Source: Methanolinea sp. (GTDB lineage Archaea > Halobacteriota > Methanomicrobia > Methanomicrobiales > Methanospirillaceae). Taken from it: a stretch of DNA of 64,000 nt. The translations under genes and the position numbers were made by a program. The stretch is from NCBI GenBank assembly GCA_029907345.1, contig JARYMB010000002.1, positions 62,001-126,000 of the forward strand. Direction: 5' to 3'. This document shows, one piece after another, positions 35,287 to 45,334 of this stretch. Under the pieces are notes generated by a model. The model worked only from the letters and a program-made list of their open reading frames with translations, ran no database searches and was not told the origin of the DNA. Position 1 is the stretch's first letter; each line of letters opens with the position of its first letter.

Positions 35287-36472
35287 AGACATCCAGAGCA
35301 TGCTGGACTCACTTTCAAAGGGGCTTGGACTTGACCCCGGCATCCTTATGATCGGGGCACTTGCAATCCTCCTCGTCATCGTGCTCGTCACCGTGACCTT
35401 TCTGGGTTATTTCCGGGTACTGCTCACGATAGCCCAGTTTGCCTATCCCATCGCACGTGTCAAGGCAATAGGAAACCCCTTCGTCCGGCCTGAAACGCTC
35501 CAGCGCATGCGTGAAACGAGGAATCTCTATGAAGCCTGCACGGCTGTCCAGGAGGCCGGGGCAGGGCTTGTTATACCTGAAAATGCCCGGCCGGAAGATG
35601 TCGACAGGATCCTGGATGCCTGGTATATCGACGAATATAATGCACTCCTCGGAACACTCCCCGACAGTATAAAACCCTTCTTCCTTGCATACCAGGGCGT
35701 CCTCGAGGTGGAACAGCTCGTAAAGGCCGTTCGGATGATGTACTCGCCGCGGGGAACTGCAGGTATCTCTTCCCTGCTGATCCCGGCCGGCTGCCTGACC
35801 CCGGAACGTTTACGGAACCTCGATGGTGTTTCGGGGATTCGGGAACTCGCAGCCAGGCTCGCCGGGACGCCGTACGAGGGTGTCCTCCTGGCCATTGCTC
35901 CCCAGGCCGAACAGACACCATCCCCGTTCCCCGTCGAAAATGCCCTCTGGAAACACGCACTGGAAGGACTGAACCTCTCCCGCATCCACGTCGACCCATC
36001 GCACCTCTCTGCCGTCGCCGGTTTCCTCGGGACATTTACGGATGCAACAAACATCCTTACCGTCCTCCGGGCGAAACAGCAGGGGATACCTGCAGACGTC
36101 GTTTCCGGGTGGTTCATCGCGGGGGGTGCGGTATACGAAGAATGGCGCCTGGCACAGTTGTTTGAAAACAGGGGTATAAGGGAGATCATCAATCAGCTTG
36201 CCGGCACCGATTACTATACCGTACTCTCCTTTGCCCTCTCTGAGGCAGAGGAACCGGACCTTTCCATGCTTGAAATCGCACTCGACAGGTTTTTACTCGC
36301 GAGGGTCGTGTCACTCTCCCAGGTCCACCACCTACAGGGCGGACCCCTGATCAAGTATGCCATAGCCCGGCGATACGAGGTCCGAAACCTCCGTGTCCTC
36401 TTTCACTCGCTTTACGAGGGGCTTTCGATCCCGGACACTGCACGCTTCATCGTGACGGAGGCGGCTCTCTGA
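35276..36472 (+). CDS. atpC: A-type ATP synthase subunit C/d with an extra N-terminal membrane helix (operon 1)
   Basis: 398 aa. From about residue 60 it is a normal helical funnel-shaped subunit C (YPIARVKAIGNPF, AWYIDEYNALLG, WFIAGG, YAIARRYEVRNLRVLFH) that joins the rotor ring to the central stalk. Ahead of that are about 50 residues absent from the operon 2 copy (349 aa), including a strong membrane helix GILMIGALAILLVIVLVTVT. The GTG start is supported by GGGGGTGAC. An anchor would fix C directly in the membrane by the K ring. Confidence 0.88.
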   Translation: MAGEDIQSMLDSLSKGLGLDPGILMIGALAILLVIVLVTVTFLGYFRVLLTIAQFAYPIARVKAIGNPFVRPETLQRMRETRNLYEACTAVQEAGAGLVIPENARPEDVDRILDAWYIDEYNALLGTLPDSIKPFFLAYQGVLEVEQLVKAVRMMYSPRGTAGISSLLIPAGCLTPERLRNLDGVSGIRELAARLAGTPYEGVLLAIAPQAEQTPSPFPVENALWKHALEGLNLSRIHVDPSHLSAVAGFLGTFTDATNILTVLRAKQQGIPADVVSGWFIAGGAVYEEWRLAQLFENRGIREIINQLAGTDYYTVLSFALSEAEEPDLSMLEIALDRFLLARVVSLSQVHHLQGGPLIKYAIARRYEVRNLRVLFHSLYEGLSIPDTARFIVTEAAL

Positions 36473-36771
36473 TGAGGATTGCTGTTGCCGGTGACTCAAG
36501 AATGGTCCGCGGGTTTGCACTTGCAGGGGTAAAGGACGTCTTCGTTTCGCCGGACGCACCCTCCGCGAGGGAGACGCTGAAAAAGTGGCTTCATGATCCC
36601 GGGATCGGGATCATTGTCATCCCCGCACGGTTCTGGTCTGCACTACAGGGCGACATCAGGAGCATTGAAGGGAGCAGGGGAGGATACCCTGTCATCCTCG
36701 CCCTCCCTGACAGTTCCGGAGGGGCGGATTATGCAGGAGAGGACTACCTGAAAATGGCAGGACTGGAGTGA
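36472..36771 (+). CDS. atpF: A-type ATP synthase subunit F (operon 1)
   Basis: 99-aa Rossmann-like subunit: IAVAGDSRMVRGFALAGV start, then GIGIIVIPARFW and a short C-terminal helix. It sits in the central stalk with D. The start overlaps the atpC stop. Confidence 0.9.
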   Translation: MRIAVAGDSRMVRGFALAGVKDVFVSPDAPSARETLKKWLHDPGIGIIVIPARFWSALQGDIRSIEGSRGGYPVILALPDSSGGADYAGEDYLKMAGLE

Positions 36772-36772
36772 G

Positions 36773-38554
36773 ATGGAGATGGAAAGAGAGAAGGAGTGCC
36801 GGGGAACCATCATCAGGGTCACGGGACCGGTCGTCGTGGCGGATGGCATGGCCGGGGCACGGATGTTCGAGATCGTCCGGGTGGGAGAAGAGGCCCTCAT
36901 CGGAGAGATAATTGCCCTCGAGAACGAAAAGGCGACGATCCAGGTCTACGAGGAGACCGCCGGTATCATGCCGGGTGAACCGGTCACAGGCACAGGAAGA
37001 TCGCTCTCGGTGGCCCTCGGCCCCGGTCTCCTCGGCACCATCTTTGATGGCATCCAGCGTCCCCTTGCAGAAATGCACCAGGTATCCGGAGACTTCATCA
37101 GGAGGGGGAGCAGCGTTCCCGCCCTCGACCCCAATAAATTATGGAAGTTCACACCCCGGGTACGACCCGGTGACAGCGTCCGGGGCGGGGATATCCTTGG
37201 TGTTGTTTCCGAAAGCCCGTCCGTCCCTCACCTCGTCATGGTCCCCCCTGCACTTTCCGGGACAGTCACCATGTGCGTCGACGAGGGGGAATACACGATA
37301 CACGAGCCGGTCTGTACTCTCCGGTCCGCAGGGGGGGAGGTGGGACTCCCCATGGTCCAGTACTGGCCCGTGAGGGCTGCACGGCCTATAGCGCAGAAAC
37401 TCGACCCTGTCGACCCGCTGCTGACGGGCCAGAGGATTATCGACCTCCTCTTTCCCATTGCCATCGGTGGAACTGCCGCGATACCCGGTCCCTTCGGGTC
37501 CGGGAAGACCGTCGTCCAGCACCAGCTTGCGAAATGGGCCAATGCAGATATCGTCATCTTCGTGGGATGCGGGGAGAGGGGAAACGAGATGGCAGACGTG
37601 CTTGCCGAGTTTCCCCGGCTCGAAGACCCGCGGACCGGCCTCCCGCTCCTCAACCGCATGGTCCTCATCGCGAACACGAGCAACATGCCGGTTGCAGCGA
37701 GGGAGGCCTCGGTTTACACGGGCATGACACTCGCAGAATATTACCGCGACATGGGTTACAAGGTCGCACTCATGGCGGATTCCACGTCCCGGTGGGCCGA
37801 AGCGATGAGGGAGATATCCGGAAGGCTCGAGGAGATGCCCGGCGAGGAAGGGTATCCCGCATACCTCGGCTCGCGGCTTGCCGACTTCTACGAGCGTGCC
37901 GGGAGAGTCAGGACAATCGGAACAGGGGAGAGAGAGGGTTCAGTCTCTGTCATCGGTGCCGTCTCACCACCCGGCGGGGACTTCTCCGAGCCCGTGACCC
38001 AGAACACGCTCCGGATCGTGAAAGTTTTTTGGGCGCTGGACTCGGACCTCGCTTACCGCCGGCACTTTCCAGCCATCAACTGGCTATCCTCGTATTCCCT
38101 TTACACGGGTGTTGTCAACAGGTGGTGGAACGAAAATGCCGGCCCTGGCTGGGAAGGCATGAAGAGCGAGATCATGACCATCCTCCAGAAAGAAAACGAA
38201 CTCGAGGAGATGGTCAAGCTGGTCGGGCCCGAGGTCCTCCCCGAGAGGGACAGGCTCACACTCCTCGAGGCCGAGGTGATCAGGGAGAGCATCCTGATGC
38301 AGTATGCCTTCCACCCGGACGACACCTATACCTCCCCCAGGAAGCTCTACAGGATGGTGGAAATGGTCTTTTCGTTCTTTGCCCTTGCGCGGGGGGCGGT
38401 TTCTTCGGGAGCCCTCACGGAGACCATCCGTTCCCTCCCGGTAAAGTCACGGCTTGCCCGGATGGGGACGGTCCCGGAAAATACAATCGATACCGTCTTT
38501 CCCGGGATCGAAAGCCAGATGAGGGAGGAGTTTGCCTCCCTCGGGAGGTCCTGA
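36773..38554 (+). CDS. atpA: A-type ATP synthase catalytic subunit A (operon 1)
   Basis: 593 aa, usual length. Walker A is [11 protein letters not shown], followed by [18 protein letters not shown]; the catalytic Glu region and the [27 protein letters not shown] segment are intact, as is the arginine-finger partner region [17 protein letters not shown]. The archaeal non-homologous insert (about 115-190) is present. No intein is seen. Confidence 0.96.
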   Translation: MEMEREKECRGTIIRVTGPVVVADGMAGARMFEIVRVGEEALIGEIIALENEKATIQVYEETAGIMPGEPVTGTGRSLSVALGPGLLGTIFDGIQRPLAEMHQVSGDFIRRGSSVPALDPNKLWKFTPRVRPGDSVRGGDILGVVSESPSVPHLVMVPPALSGTVTMCVDEGEYTIHEPVCTLRSAGGEVGLPMVQYWPVRAARPIAQKLDPVDPLLTGQRIIDLLFPIAIGGTAAIPGPFGSGKTVVQHQLAKWANADIVIFVGCGERGNEMADVLAEFPRLEDPRTGLPLLNRMVLIANTSNMPVAAREASVYTGMTLAEYYRDMGYKVALMADSTSRWAEAMREISGRLEEMPGEEGYPAYLGSRLADFYERAGRVRTIGTGEREGSVSVIGAVSPPGGDFSEPVTQNTLRIVKVFWALDSDLAYRRHFPAINWLSSYSLYTGVVNRWWNENAGPGWEGMKSEIMTILQKENELEEMVKLVGPEVLPERDRLTLLEAEVIRESILMQYAFHPDDTYTSPRKLYRMVEMVFSFFALARGAVSSGALTETIRSLPVKSRLARMGTVPENTIDTVFPGIESQMREEFASLGRS

Positions 38555-38555
38555 C

Positions 38556-39953
38556 ATGCACAAGGGGGCAAGGGAATACCGGTCAGTGACCCACATCCAC
38601 GGGCCCATCATGGTCGTCGACGGTGTGTCTGGTGTGGCATTCGGCGAAGTGGTCGAGATTACGCTCCCATCAGGGGAAAAGAGGCTCGGGCAGGTGCTCG
38701 AGTCCCGGACAAACCGCGCAATCGTCCAGGTCTTTGGGACAACCCGGGACCTCGACACGCATGCCACCACGGCACGTTTCACGGGAAAGACCATGCACAT
38801 CGCGGTCACCGAGGAGATGCTGGGGCGGATCTTTGACGGGATAGCCCGTCCCCTCGACGGAGGTGCACCACCCCTCGGGGAGGAGGAAAGGGATATCCAC
38901 GGCTCGGCTATCAACCCGTATGCCCGGGAACACCCCCGGGATTCCATCCAGACAGGGATATCTGTCATCGACGGGATGAACACGCTCGTCCGCGGGCAGA
39001 AACTCCCGATATTCAGTGGCGCAGGCCTGCCGCACAACCTTCTCGCCGCACAGATCACGCGCCAGGCGAAGGTCCGAGGACAACAGGAACTCTTCGCTGT
39101 GGTCTTTGCCGCGATGGGGATCACGCACGAGGAGGCTGCATTCTTCGTATCCGATTTCACACGGACAGGCGCACTCGAAAGGGCCGTCATTTTTCTCAAC
39201 CTCGCGGACGACCCTGCAATCGAGCGCATCATCACACCCCGCCTGGCTCTCACGACCGCCGAGTTCCTTGCATTCGAAAAAGGGATGCATGTCCTGGTCA
39301 TCCTCACGGACCTGACCAATTACTGCGAAGCATTGCGCGAGATCTCTGCTGCCCGCGAGGAAGTACCGGGCAGGAGAGGATACCCGGGTTACATGTATAC
39401 GGACCTTGCAAGCATATTCGAGAGGGCCGGTCGCATCAAGGGTCGCACCGGTTCCATTACCCAGATACCGATTCTCACGATGCCGGACGATGATATCACT
39501 CACCCCGTTCCTGACCTTTCGGGATACATTACGGAGGGCCAGATCGTCCTCTCGCGTGATCTCCACCGGAAAGGCATCTATCCCCCGATCAATCCACTCC
39601 CCTGCCTCTCCCGGCTCATGCAGACAGGTATCGGTCCTGGCAGGACACGGGAGGACCATGCACAGGTCAACAACCAGCTCTATGCAGCCTATGCCCAGGG
39701 TATCAAGCTGAAAGGCCTCGTTGCAGTGGTTGGAGAGGAGGGGCTCTCGGAGACGGACCGGACGTATATCCGCTTTGCAGACCGGTTCGAACGTGAGTTT
39801 ATCTCCCAGGGACCCGGTGAAGATCGCTCGTTCGAGGCAACCCTCGACAGGGCGTGGGACCTTCTCTCCATCCTTCCCGAGGGAGAACTCCGTCGCATCG
39901 ACGAGTCGTTCATCAGGAAATACCATCCTGCATACAGGGGGCAGAAGGAGTGA
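38556..39953 (+). CDS. atpB: A-type ATP synthase regulatory subunit B (operon 1)
   Basis: 465 aa. Non-catalytic nucleotide subunit with the degenerate P-loop FSGAGLPHN, the [14 protein letters not shown] motif, [15 protein letters not shown] and the [20 protein letters not shown] segment. Start follows GGAGGTC by six bases, two bases after atpA ends. Confidence 0.96.
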   Translation: MHKGAREYRSVTHIHGPIMVVDGVSGVAFGEVVEITLPSGEKRLGQVLESRTNRAIVQVFGTTRDLDTHATTARFTGKTMHIAVTEEMLGRIFDGIARPLDGGAPPLGEEERDIHGSAINPYAREHPRDSIQTGISVIDGMNTLVRGQKLPIFSGAGLPHNLLAAQITRQAKVRGQQELFAVVFAAMGITHEEAAFFVSDFTRTGALERAVIFLNLADDPAIERIITPRLALTTAEFLAFEKGMHVLVILTDLTNYCEALREISAAREEVPGRRGYPGYMYTDLASIFERAGRIKGRTGSITQIPILTMPDDDITHPVPDLSGYITEGQIVLSRDLHRKGIYPPINPLPCLSRLMQTGIGPGRTREDHAQVNNQLYAAYAQGIKLKGLVAVVGEEGLSETDRTYIRFADRFEREFISQGPGEDRSFEATLDRAWDLLSILPEGELRRIDESFIRKYHPAYRGQKE

Positions 39954-40588
39954 GTGTCCAGGGAAGGAGCGGGATTCGTCCCACCAGGATTGAACTGTTG
40001 CGGTTGAAGAAACAGGAACTCCTTGCCCGGAGAGGGCATGACCTCCTCGAGGAAAAACTCGATGCGATGGTGGTCGCCTTTTTCGGTTTCAGGGATGCCT
40101 ACCTCGAGCAGAAGAGGCGGGTCGATGAAATGTTCCGGTCTGCACTCTCTGCCCTTTCCCTTGCAGAGATGGTCGCAGGGACCGACACCGTCGATGCAGT
40201 GGCCGCTTCCTCGCCTCCACTCCCGGATGTCCCCCCCGGTTCACGCCTCGTGATGGGTGTCCGGGTCCCGGCCCTCTCTCCCGAATCCTTCCCCGTCCAC
40301 GAGAGAGGGTATGGTCTCCTCGGTACACCGGCAGCTATCGACATTGCAACGAAGAGATTCGAAGATCTCACGAGGGAACTCATCGTACTTGCCGAGAGGG
40401 AGGGGACGGTCAGGAGGCTTTCCCGCGAGATAAGCAAGACACGCCGGAGGGTGAACGCCCTCGAGAGGATCCTCCTTCCCCAGCTCCAGTCAACACGGAA
40501 GTACATCGAGATGCACCTCGAGGAGAGGGAGAGGGAGGACCAGTTCCGGCGAAAACGCATCAAGCACCTCAAAACGGAGTCCCCATGA
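39950..40588 (+). CDS. atpD: A-type ATP synthase subunit D (operon 1)
   Basis: About 212 aa. [23 protein letters not shown] at the N terminus and [15 protein letters not shown] near the C terminus are the two long helices of the central axle. The GTG start overlaps the atpB stop by four bases. Ends with a basic tail. Confidence 0.93.
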   Translation: MSVQGRSGIRPTRIELLRLKKQELLARRGHDLLEEKLDAMVVAFFGFRDAYLEQKRRVDEMFRSALSALSLAEMVAGTDTVDAVAASSPPLPDVPPGSRLVMGVRVPALSPESFPVHERGYGLLGTPAAIDIATKRFEDLTRELIVLAEREGTVRRLSREISKTRRRVNALERILLPQLQSTRKYIEMHLEEREREDQFRRKRIKHLKTESP

Positions 40589-40749
40589 AGGCTTTCTCCC
40601 GCGACCCGTGGATTGACTCTTTCCTTCGCCGGCCCGACGTGAGAACGAAATTATCCTTCTTCCTCTTCTCAATCCAGGTTGCGATCTACGTCACCATTGT
40701 GGCAGGGCTTCTCATTTTCATGTACCTCGTCCTCATCCGGACCTTTTAA
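40585..40749 (+). CDS. 54-aa membrane protein at the end of ATP synthase operon 1
   Basis: Begins at an ATG overlapping the atpD stop (ATGA), so it is coupled to the operon. A cytosolic-type basic stretch (DPWIDSFLRRPDVRTK) precedes one long hydrophobic helix (VAIYVTIVAGLLIFMYLVLI). No counterpart exists in operon 2. I do not recognise a family; assembly factor, extra stator helix or ring plug are all open. Its last 17 bases overlap the convergent Usp gene. Confidence 0.72.
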   Translation: MKAFSRDPWIDSFLRRPDVRTKLSFFLFSIQVAIYVTIVAGLLIFMYLVLIRTF

Positions 40750-41638
40750 GGTCTGCAGAAGGGCCCTTTTTCTCTCTGCCCGGGGTACGGATAACGAGGA
40801 CCGGTCTTGATGCAACCCGGGCAACTTCCTGGGCGGTGCTTCCCGGGATGAATCCTCCGAGCCATCCCCTTCCATGCGAGCTGAACCCGATTAAGGAGAC
40901 GTCCTCCTCTTCGGCGCAGCGCGCTATCTCGTTAGCCGGGTTTCCGATCCTCACGAGGCACCGCGCGGGAATGTGCTTTTTTTCCAGTGACCGGGCGTCT
41001 TTTTCCATCTCAAGGAGGGCCTCCTCTTTCCGCATGGCAATCTCCTCCTCGTTCTCCCCGCTATCGACAACATGGAGGAGGATGATTTCGGAAATTCCGC
41101 AAAGACCGGATACCATACCTAGAGCTTCGCGGGCCGGAGCCGAGAAATCGGTGGGACAGAGAACACGTGATAGTATCATGGGACAGAACTTTTCGAACGT
41201 TTTCCCCCTGAATCCTTCCACCATGCGGTATTTCATGATCAGGACACTGCAGGGACTGTACCGGAGGACGTATCCCGACACGCTCCCGAGCAGAATATCG
41301 CGCAGGATGCTCTTTCCCCGCGCTCCTACCAGTATCATCGACGGGTTTTCTTCCCCCGCAACCCGGATGACCATCTCTCCGACGGGCCCGTGGGAAACCG
41401 TGCGCATGATTGCGCGGGCATGAACGCCCCGGGACTGCAAAATGGTGCATTCGCTTTGAAGCTGCCTTTTGGCCTCTTCCTCCATCATCGATATGCCCCA
41501 GGGAGCAAAACCCGGTCTCGATGTATCGATAACATGCAGGAGGATGACTTCCCTGACATCGGGAAAACCTGCGATACAGTCAAGCGTTTCTTTTGCGTGT
41601 TCGGAAAAATCGGTAGGGAAGAGAATGCGGGAAAACAT
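40733..41638 (-). CDS. Tandem universal stress protein (two Usp domains)
   Basis: About 301 aa. Both domains start alike (MFSRILFPTDFSEHAKE and ILSRVLCPTDFSAPAREAL). Domain 1 has the ATP motif GARGKSILRDILLGSVSGYVL; domain 2 has GFSSHGRGWLGGFIPGSTAQ. It lies between the two ATP synthase operons on the opposite strand. TATA GGTTATATC (about 41686-41695) is about 50 bases upstream of ATG 41638, and GGTGAG precedes the start. Confidence 0.88.
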   Translation of the reverse strand: MFSRILFPTDFSEHAKETLDCIAGFPDVREVILLHVIDTSRPGFAPWGISMMEEEAKRQLQSECTILQSRGVHARAIMRTVSHGPVGEMVIRVAGEENPSMILVGARGKSILRDILLGSVSGYVLRYSPCSVLIMKYRMVEGFRGKTFEKFCPMILSRVLCPTDFSAPAREALGMVSGLCGISEIILLHVVDSGENEEEIAMRKEEALLEMEKDARSLEKKHIPARCLVRIGNPANEIARCAEEEDVSLIGFSSHGRGWLGGFIPGSTAQEVARVASRPVLVIRTPGREKKGPSADLKRSG

Positions 41639-41768
41639 CTCACCATCACACCATATCCATGCCTGTAGCAGTGTAAAACGGGAAAAGATATAACCCTGCG
41701 CAGCCATGCGCGGCAATGGATGGCTACCAGTATCTTCCGGGCTATTCGTCTGTTGTGGAGTAATGGTG

Positions 41769-41790
41769 AAAAAAATTATATATACTTGTA
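41769..41790 (+). promoter_or_regulatory. Strong TATA/BRE promoter of ATP synthase operon 2
   Basis: A run of A residues followed by TTATATATAC gives an excellent BRE/TATA pair. Initiation near 41806 would place the perfect palindrome CCCCAATTGGGG (41809-41820) at the very 5' end of the mRNA, possibly a 5' hairpin or operator. Confidence 0.65.
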
Positions 41791-41837
41791 TAACCTTTTA
41801 TTCAGCGACCCCAATTGGGGGGCCGGAACCTGGTGCA

Positions 41838-42008
41838 ATGGCAGCAATAAACGAGGATACAATTGAAAAACTGAAAAACATGGCATTAACCCGGTGCATG
41901 GAGCGCATCGAGAAAGCCAGGGCTCTTCCCAAGTCATCTTCCGTACCTTCACTTCCATCCCCGCCCGGTGTCACCCGGCCCCTCAAGTCCCGTCACGGGC
42001 TGTTATGA
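41838..42008 (+). CDS. 56-aa leader protein of ATP synthase operon 2
   Basis: A short soluble protein: helical N terminus (INEDTIEKLKNMALTRCMERI) and a Pro/Ser-rich then basic tail. It precedes subunit H by 13 bases and shares its promoter. No counterpart leads operon 1. No family recognised. CTGGTGC lies before the ATG; the frame is coding-like but short. Confidence 0.55.
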   Translation: MAAINEDTIEKLKNMALTRCMERIEKARALPKSSSVPSLPSPPGVTRPLKSRHGLL

Positions 42009-42021
42009 AGGAGGGACAATC

Positions 42022-42348
42022 ATGGACCAGGAAACCTCGCTTCTGGAAGTCGTCAGGACAAAGGAACTCGAACTCAAGTCCCGGATAGAGAAAGCCGAAA
42101 AAGAGGCCGAAGAAACGATTGCACAGGCACGGAGGAGGGCAGGGGAGATCGTGGAAAGCGCAAGGCAGAGGGGAGAGGACGAGTCCGGCCGCTTCATTGG
42201 AGAACAGGAGAAAGCACTGGAACAGGAGATCCGGGAAATCAGGGAAAGATCGCTCCAGGACCGGAAGCGGGTCTCGGCAATCGCGGCAGAGCGGGTTGAC
42301 AAGGCAGTAGAACTGGTACTCGGTCGTATCGTTGCAAAAGGTCCCTGA
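42022..42348 (+). CDS. atpH: A-type ATP synthase subunit H (operon 2)
   Basis: 108-aa charged coiled coil (KSRIEKAEKEAEETIAQARR) ending in a short helix AVELVLGRIVAKG. Peripheral stalk. The start is fixed by GGAGGGAC seven bases upstream; the stop overlaps the atpI ATG. Confidence 0.88.
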   Translation: MDQETSLLEVVRTKELELKSRIEKAEKEAEETIAQARRRAGEIVESARQRGEDESGRFIGEQEKALEQEIREIRERSLQDRKRVSAIAAERVDKAVELVLGRIVAKGP

Positions 42349-44261
42349 TGCTCCAGAAGATGAAAAACATCCTGGTGGTAGGTCCAAAGAAGGACTACCA
42401 GCAGATCGTCGATGTCCTCTACCAGGAAGGAACGGTCCATCTCCAGGACATCCCCTTTTTTCTGGACGACCCCGTGTTCTCTCCCATGGAGACGGGAAAA
42501 ACCGAGGAAATTTCGAACGTGCTTCTCAAATTACATGGTATTGCACGGATACTTCCCGGAAAAGCGGTTGAAGCAGAAATAGAAAGGCGCAACGGGGAAC
42601 TGCGGGAAAAAACAACGGATGTACTCCTATCGGATGCAAAGGAGATGGTCCACCTCCTCGAATCCAAAGTCCGTGACCTGGCGACACGGAAAGGGGATCT
42701 CGAACTGACCCGGACGACCCTTGAGCGGTATGCAAAAGTCATGGAGAAGATACAGCCCCTCGAGAGCCGGTTGCCCATCCTGGAAGGTTTCGAGGTGAGC
42801 GTCCTTCTCATCCAGAGGGAATACCGGGACGTCCTTGACCTGATCCGCCCGCAACTCAAGGCAATCACGAACAACCAGTTCGAGTTTATCGCTGCTGACC
42901 TTGACGATACGACCACCGCGGCAATCACGGTATTCAACAAGAAATACTCCCAGGAAGTCCACTCTTTTCTCTTCTCCCAGAACGTCAACGAGGTAAGGGT
43001 TCCGGAAGAATACGCCAACATGCACCTCGAGGAAGCTCTTTCCCTCATCGAGAAGCGCAAGAAAGATATTGCCAAAGAGATGGAGGAGATTGATCGGGAA
43101 CTTGGCACCCTGTCGGAGAAATGGCAGACAGAACTTGCAGTTTACACCCGCCTCCTCGAGGACCGCCTCGAAGAACTGCGATCCCTCAACATGTTCTGCC
43201 AGTCTGACCATACGATCATGATAAAGGGGTGGATACCGAAAAAATTCCTGAAAAAGACGAGGGATGCGCTGATGGAGAAGTTCGGGAACCGTGTGGTGAT
43301 GACAGAAGTCCCGGTGCCACCGGAAGAGATGGAGAAAGCACCCACCTATTACGATAATCCCAGGATCGTCAAGCCTTTCGAGTTCTTCATGAAACTGGTG
43401 TCACCCCCGAAGTACATCGAAATCGACCCAAGCCCCCTCCTTGCGCTGTTCTTTCCCATATTCTTCGGAATCATCGTCGGTGATATCGGATACGGACTCT
43501 GCATCCTCGGATTTGGCCTTGCAATGAAAAAGAAGTTCCAAAAAGTGGAGTGGATGCAGCAACTCATGAATATCATGATTATTTCATCATTCCCGACGAT
43601 CTTCTTCGGGTTTCTCTTCGGCGAATTCTTCGGAGACTTTGGAGAGCACATCGGGCTTCTCCACCCCGTCCATTTCCTTGGAATAACCTGGAACAGGGTG
43701 GAAGCCATGATCCCCCTCCTCGTGCTTGCCATTGCAATCGGCGTGATCCACATCTTCGTGGGACTCTCCATCGGCATACTCAACGCATATGCGAGGCATC
43801 AGAAGAAACATCTCTGCGAGAAGGCAGGGATGATGGGTGTCGTGCTGGGAATCATACTTCTCATCCTCACCTTCGTTAAGGTACTTCCCTCCTTCATGAT
43901 GATCGTTTCAGCAATCATCCTTGTCGCATTCCTCCCGCTTCTCGTGTACGGTGGTGGAACGATGGGGGTGATAGAAGTGATGAGTACCATCGGGAACATC
44001 CTCTCCTATGCGAGGATCATGGCGATAGGGATGGCATCGGTCATCCTTGCCATGGTAGCAAATGAACTGGGCGGTGCAATAGGCGTCGTTGTCGCCGGGA
44101 TCGTTATTGCGGTTCTCCTCCACGCACTCAACATCATCCTCGCAATGTTCAGCCCTTCGCTTCACTCGGTACGACTCCATATTGTGGAATTTTATTCCAA
44201 GTTCTACGAGGGGGGCGGGACAGAGTACAGGCCTTTCGGAAGGGAAAAGAAAACAGACTGA
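42348..44261 (+). CDS. atpI: A-type ATP synthase subunit I/a (operon 2)
   Basis: 637 aa. N-terminal cytosolic arm with MLQKMKNILVVGPKKD and a long coiled coil (about 215-265), then a membrane domain of about eight helices. Rotor-facing arginine is in LSYARIMAIGMAS. The final FYSKFYEGGGTEYRPF is conserved with the operon 1 copy, though the rest has diverged widely. Confidence 0.94.
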   Translation: MLQKMKNILVVGPKKDYQQIVDVLYQEGTVHLQDIPFFLDDPVFSPMETGKTEEISNVLLKLHGIARILPGKAVEAEIERRNGELREKTTDVLLSDAKEMVHLLESKVRDLATRKGDLELTRTTLERYAKVMEKIQPLESRLPILEGFEVSVLLIQREYRDVLDLIRPQLKAITNNQFEFIAADLDDTTTAAITVFNKKYSQEVHSFLFSQNVNEVRVPEEYANMHLEEALSLIEKRKKDIAKEMEEIDRELGTLSEKWQTELAVYTRLLEDRLEELRSLNMFCQSDHTIMIKGWIPKKFLKKTRDALMEKFGNRVVMTEVPVPPEEMEKAPTYYDNPRIVKPFEFFMKLVSPPKYIEIDPSPLLALFFPIFFGIIVGDIGYGLCILGFGLAMKKKFQKVEWMQQLMNIMIISSFPTIFFGFLFGEFFGDFGEHIGLLHPVHFLGITWNRVEAMIPLLVLAIAIGVIHIFVGLSIGILNAYARHQKKHLCEKAGMMGVVLGIILLILTFVKVLPSFMMIVSAIILVAFLPLLVYGGGTMGVIEVMSTIGNILSYARIMAIGMASVILAMVANELGGAIGVVVAGIVIAVLLHALNIILAMFSPSLHSVRLHIVEFYSKFYEGGGTEYRPFGREKKTD

Positions 44262-44368
44262 ACGGAAAAAATTCTCCCGGTTTTCCTCCCGGCCCTTTCT
44301 CTCCAGCCGGGGAGGGAACGAAGATTCCATCCGGGAGATATAAATAAATTTAAATCATGTTGTTTAGG

Positions 44369-44420
44369 TATTGATTTTATATATCTTTAAGATTATGTTA
44401 CAGGTGTAGGAGGTATTTGT
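44369..44420 (+). promoter_or_regulatory. Internal promoter and ribosome site ahead of atpK (operon 2)
   Basis: In the 159-base gap after atpI, an A/T-rich block ends in TTTTATATATC (44375-44385). Initiation about 26 bases on would be near 44406, leaving a short leader with GGAGGT six bases before the ATG. This would raise K output above the stator genes, as needed for a multi-copy ring. Confidence 0.65.
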
Positions 44421-44639
44421 ATGGCTGGATGGGAAATTCCACTTGGCGCAGCAATTGCTTTTGCTGCGGGTGCGATAGGAACTGCATGGGCCCAATCCCG
44501 GATCGGGTCAGCGGGGGCCGGGACGATCGCGGAGAGACCCGAAACATCGGGTTCGATCATTGTTCTTGAAGCAATCCCCGAAACCCTGGTCATCCTCGGT
44601 TTCGTGGTCGCGTCCATGATCATCATCATGGTGGAGTGA
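44421..44639 (+). CDS. atpK: A-type ATP synthase rotor subunit K, single hairpin (operon 2)
   Basis: 72 aa, two membrane helices. Helix two holds the ion-binding Glu in AIPETLVILGFVVA; helix one (AAGAIGTAWAQSRIG) lacks the AIGQGI Gln seen in operon 1, and the Tyr after the ET motif is replaced by Leu/Gly. This points to a rotor of different ion selectivity from operon 1, perhaps protons. Many copies form a ring. Confidence 0.93.
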   Translation: MAGWEIPLGAAIAFAAGAIGTAWAQSRIGSAGAGTIAERPETSGSIIVLEAIPETLVILGFVVASMIIIMVE

Positions 44640-44747
44640 GGGGAAAGGACCAATTTTCCTCCACGGTGCACAGGGTATCAAAAAAATCATATCCTGCCAC
44701 GGGATGGGGAGGCGATTGAAACCCGGAGGAAGAGGGGAGACCTGGAA

Positions 44748-45332
44748 ATGACATATGAAGACCTCATACAGTCAATGGAGGCAGGGGCACTGGAAAAAAT
44801 TGCAGAGATTCAGAGTAATGCCGGCCGCCAGAGCGAGGGAATCATCCGGGATGCGGAGGAGAAGGCGAAAAAGATACGTGATGAATTCCTGGACCGGGCC
44901 CGGGCGACTGTTGCGGACCAGAGAAACCGTCTCCTGTACAAGACCAGACTGGACGAGAGATCGGCCGATATCGCTGCAAAAGATGAGATACTGAACGCGG
45001 TGTACTCACGGGCGGCTGCGTACCTTGGAGAAATCCGGGAAAAAAACGATTACCGCTCCCTTTTCGCACGACTCCTTTCCGAATCGGTGAAAGAAATGGG
45101 AGAGGACGTCGTTGTCCTTCACGTGGATCCCCGTGACGAGGCACTCTGCAGGGAGGTCGTCCCGCAGATGAAGGGGACTTTCACGATCGTCCCCGATATC
45201 AGAACGTGGGGCGGTGTTGTCGTCTCATCTCCCGATGGTCAGGTCCGGATACACAACACTCTTGAATCACGACTTGAGAGAGCCAAGGTTCTGACCAAGA
45301 GGGAAATCTGCCGCATTCTCTTCGGGGAGTGA
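44748..45332 (+). CDS. atpE: A-type ATP synthase subunit E (operon 2)
   Basis: 194 aa. Coiled-coil N-terminal half (LEKIAEIQSNAGRQSEGIIR) and globular head with DIRTWGGVVVSSPDGQVRIHNT. GGGGAGACC precedes the ATG. It follows atpK after 108 bases, a gap with purine-rich sequence and no evident gene. Confidence 0.92.
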   Translation: MTYEDLIQSMEAGALEKIAEIQSNAGRQSEGIIRDAEEKAKKIRDEFLDRARATVADQRNRLLYKTRLDERSADIAAKDEILNAVYSRAAAYLGEIREKNDYRSLFARLLSESVKEMGEDVVVLHVDPRDEALCREVVPQMKGTFTIVPDIRTWGGVVVSSPDGQVRIHNTLESRLERAKVLTKREICRILFGE

Positions 45333-45334
45333 GC

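Noticed and set aside
37273-38589. 438-aa frame inside atpA
   Set aside because: Shadow frame of a fully recognisable catalytic subunit; Arg/Gly/His-rich.
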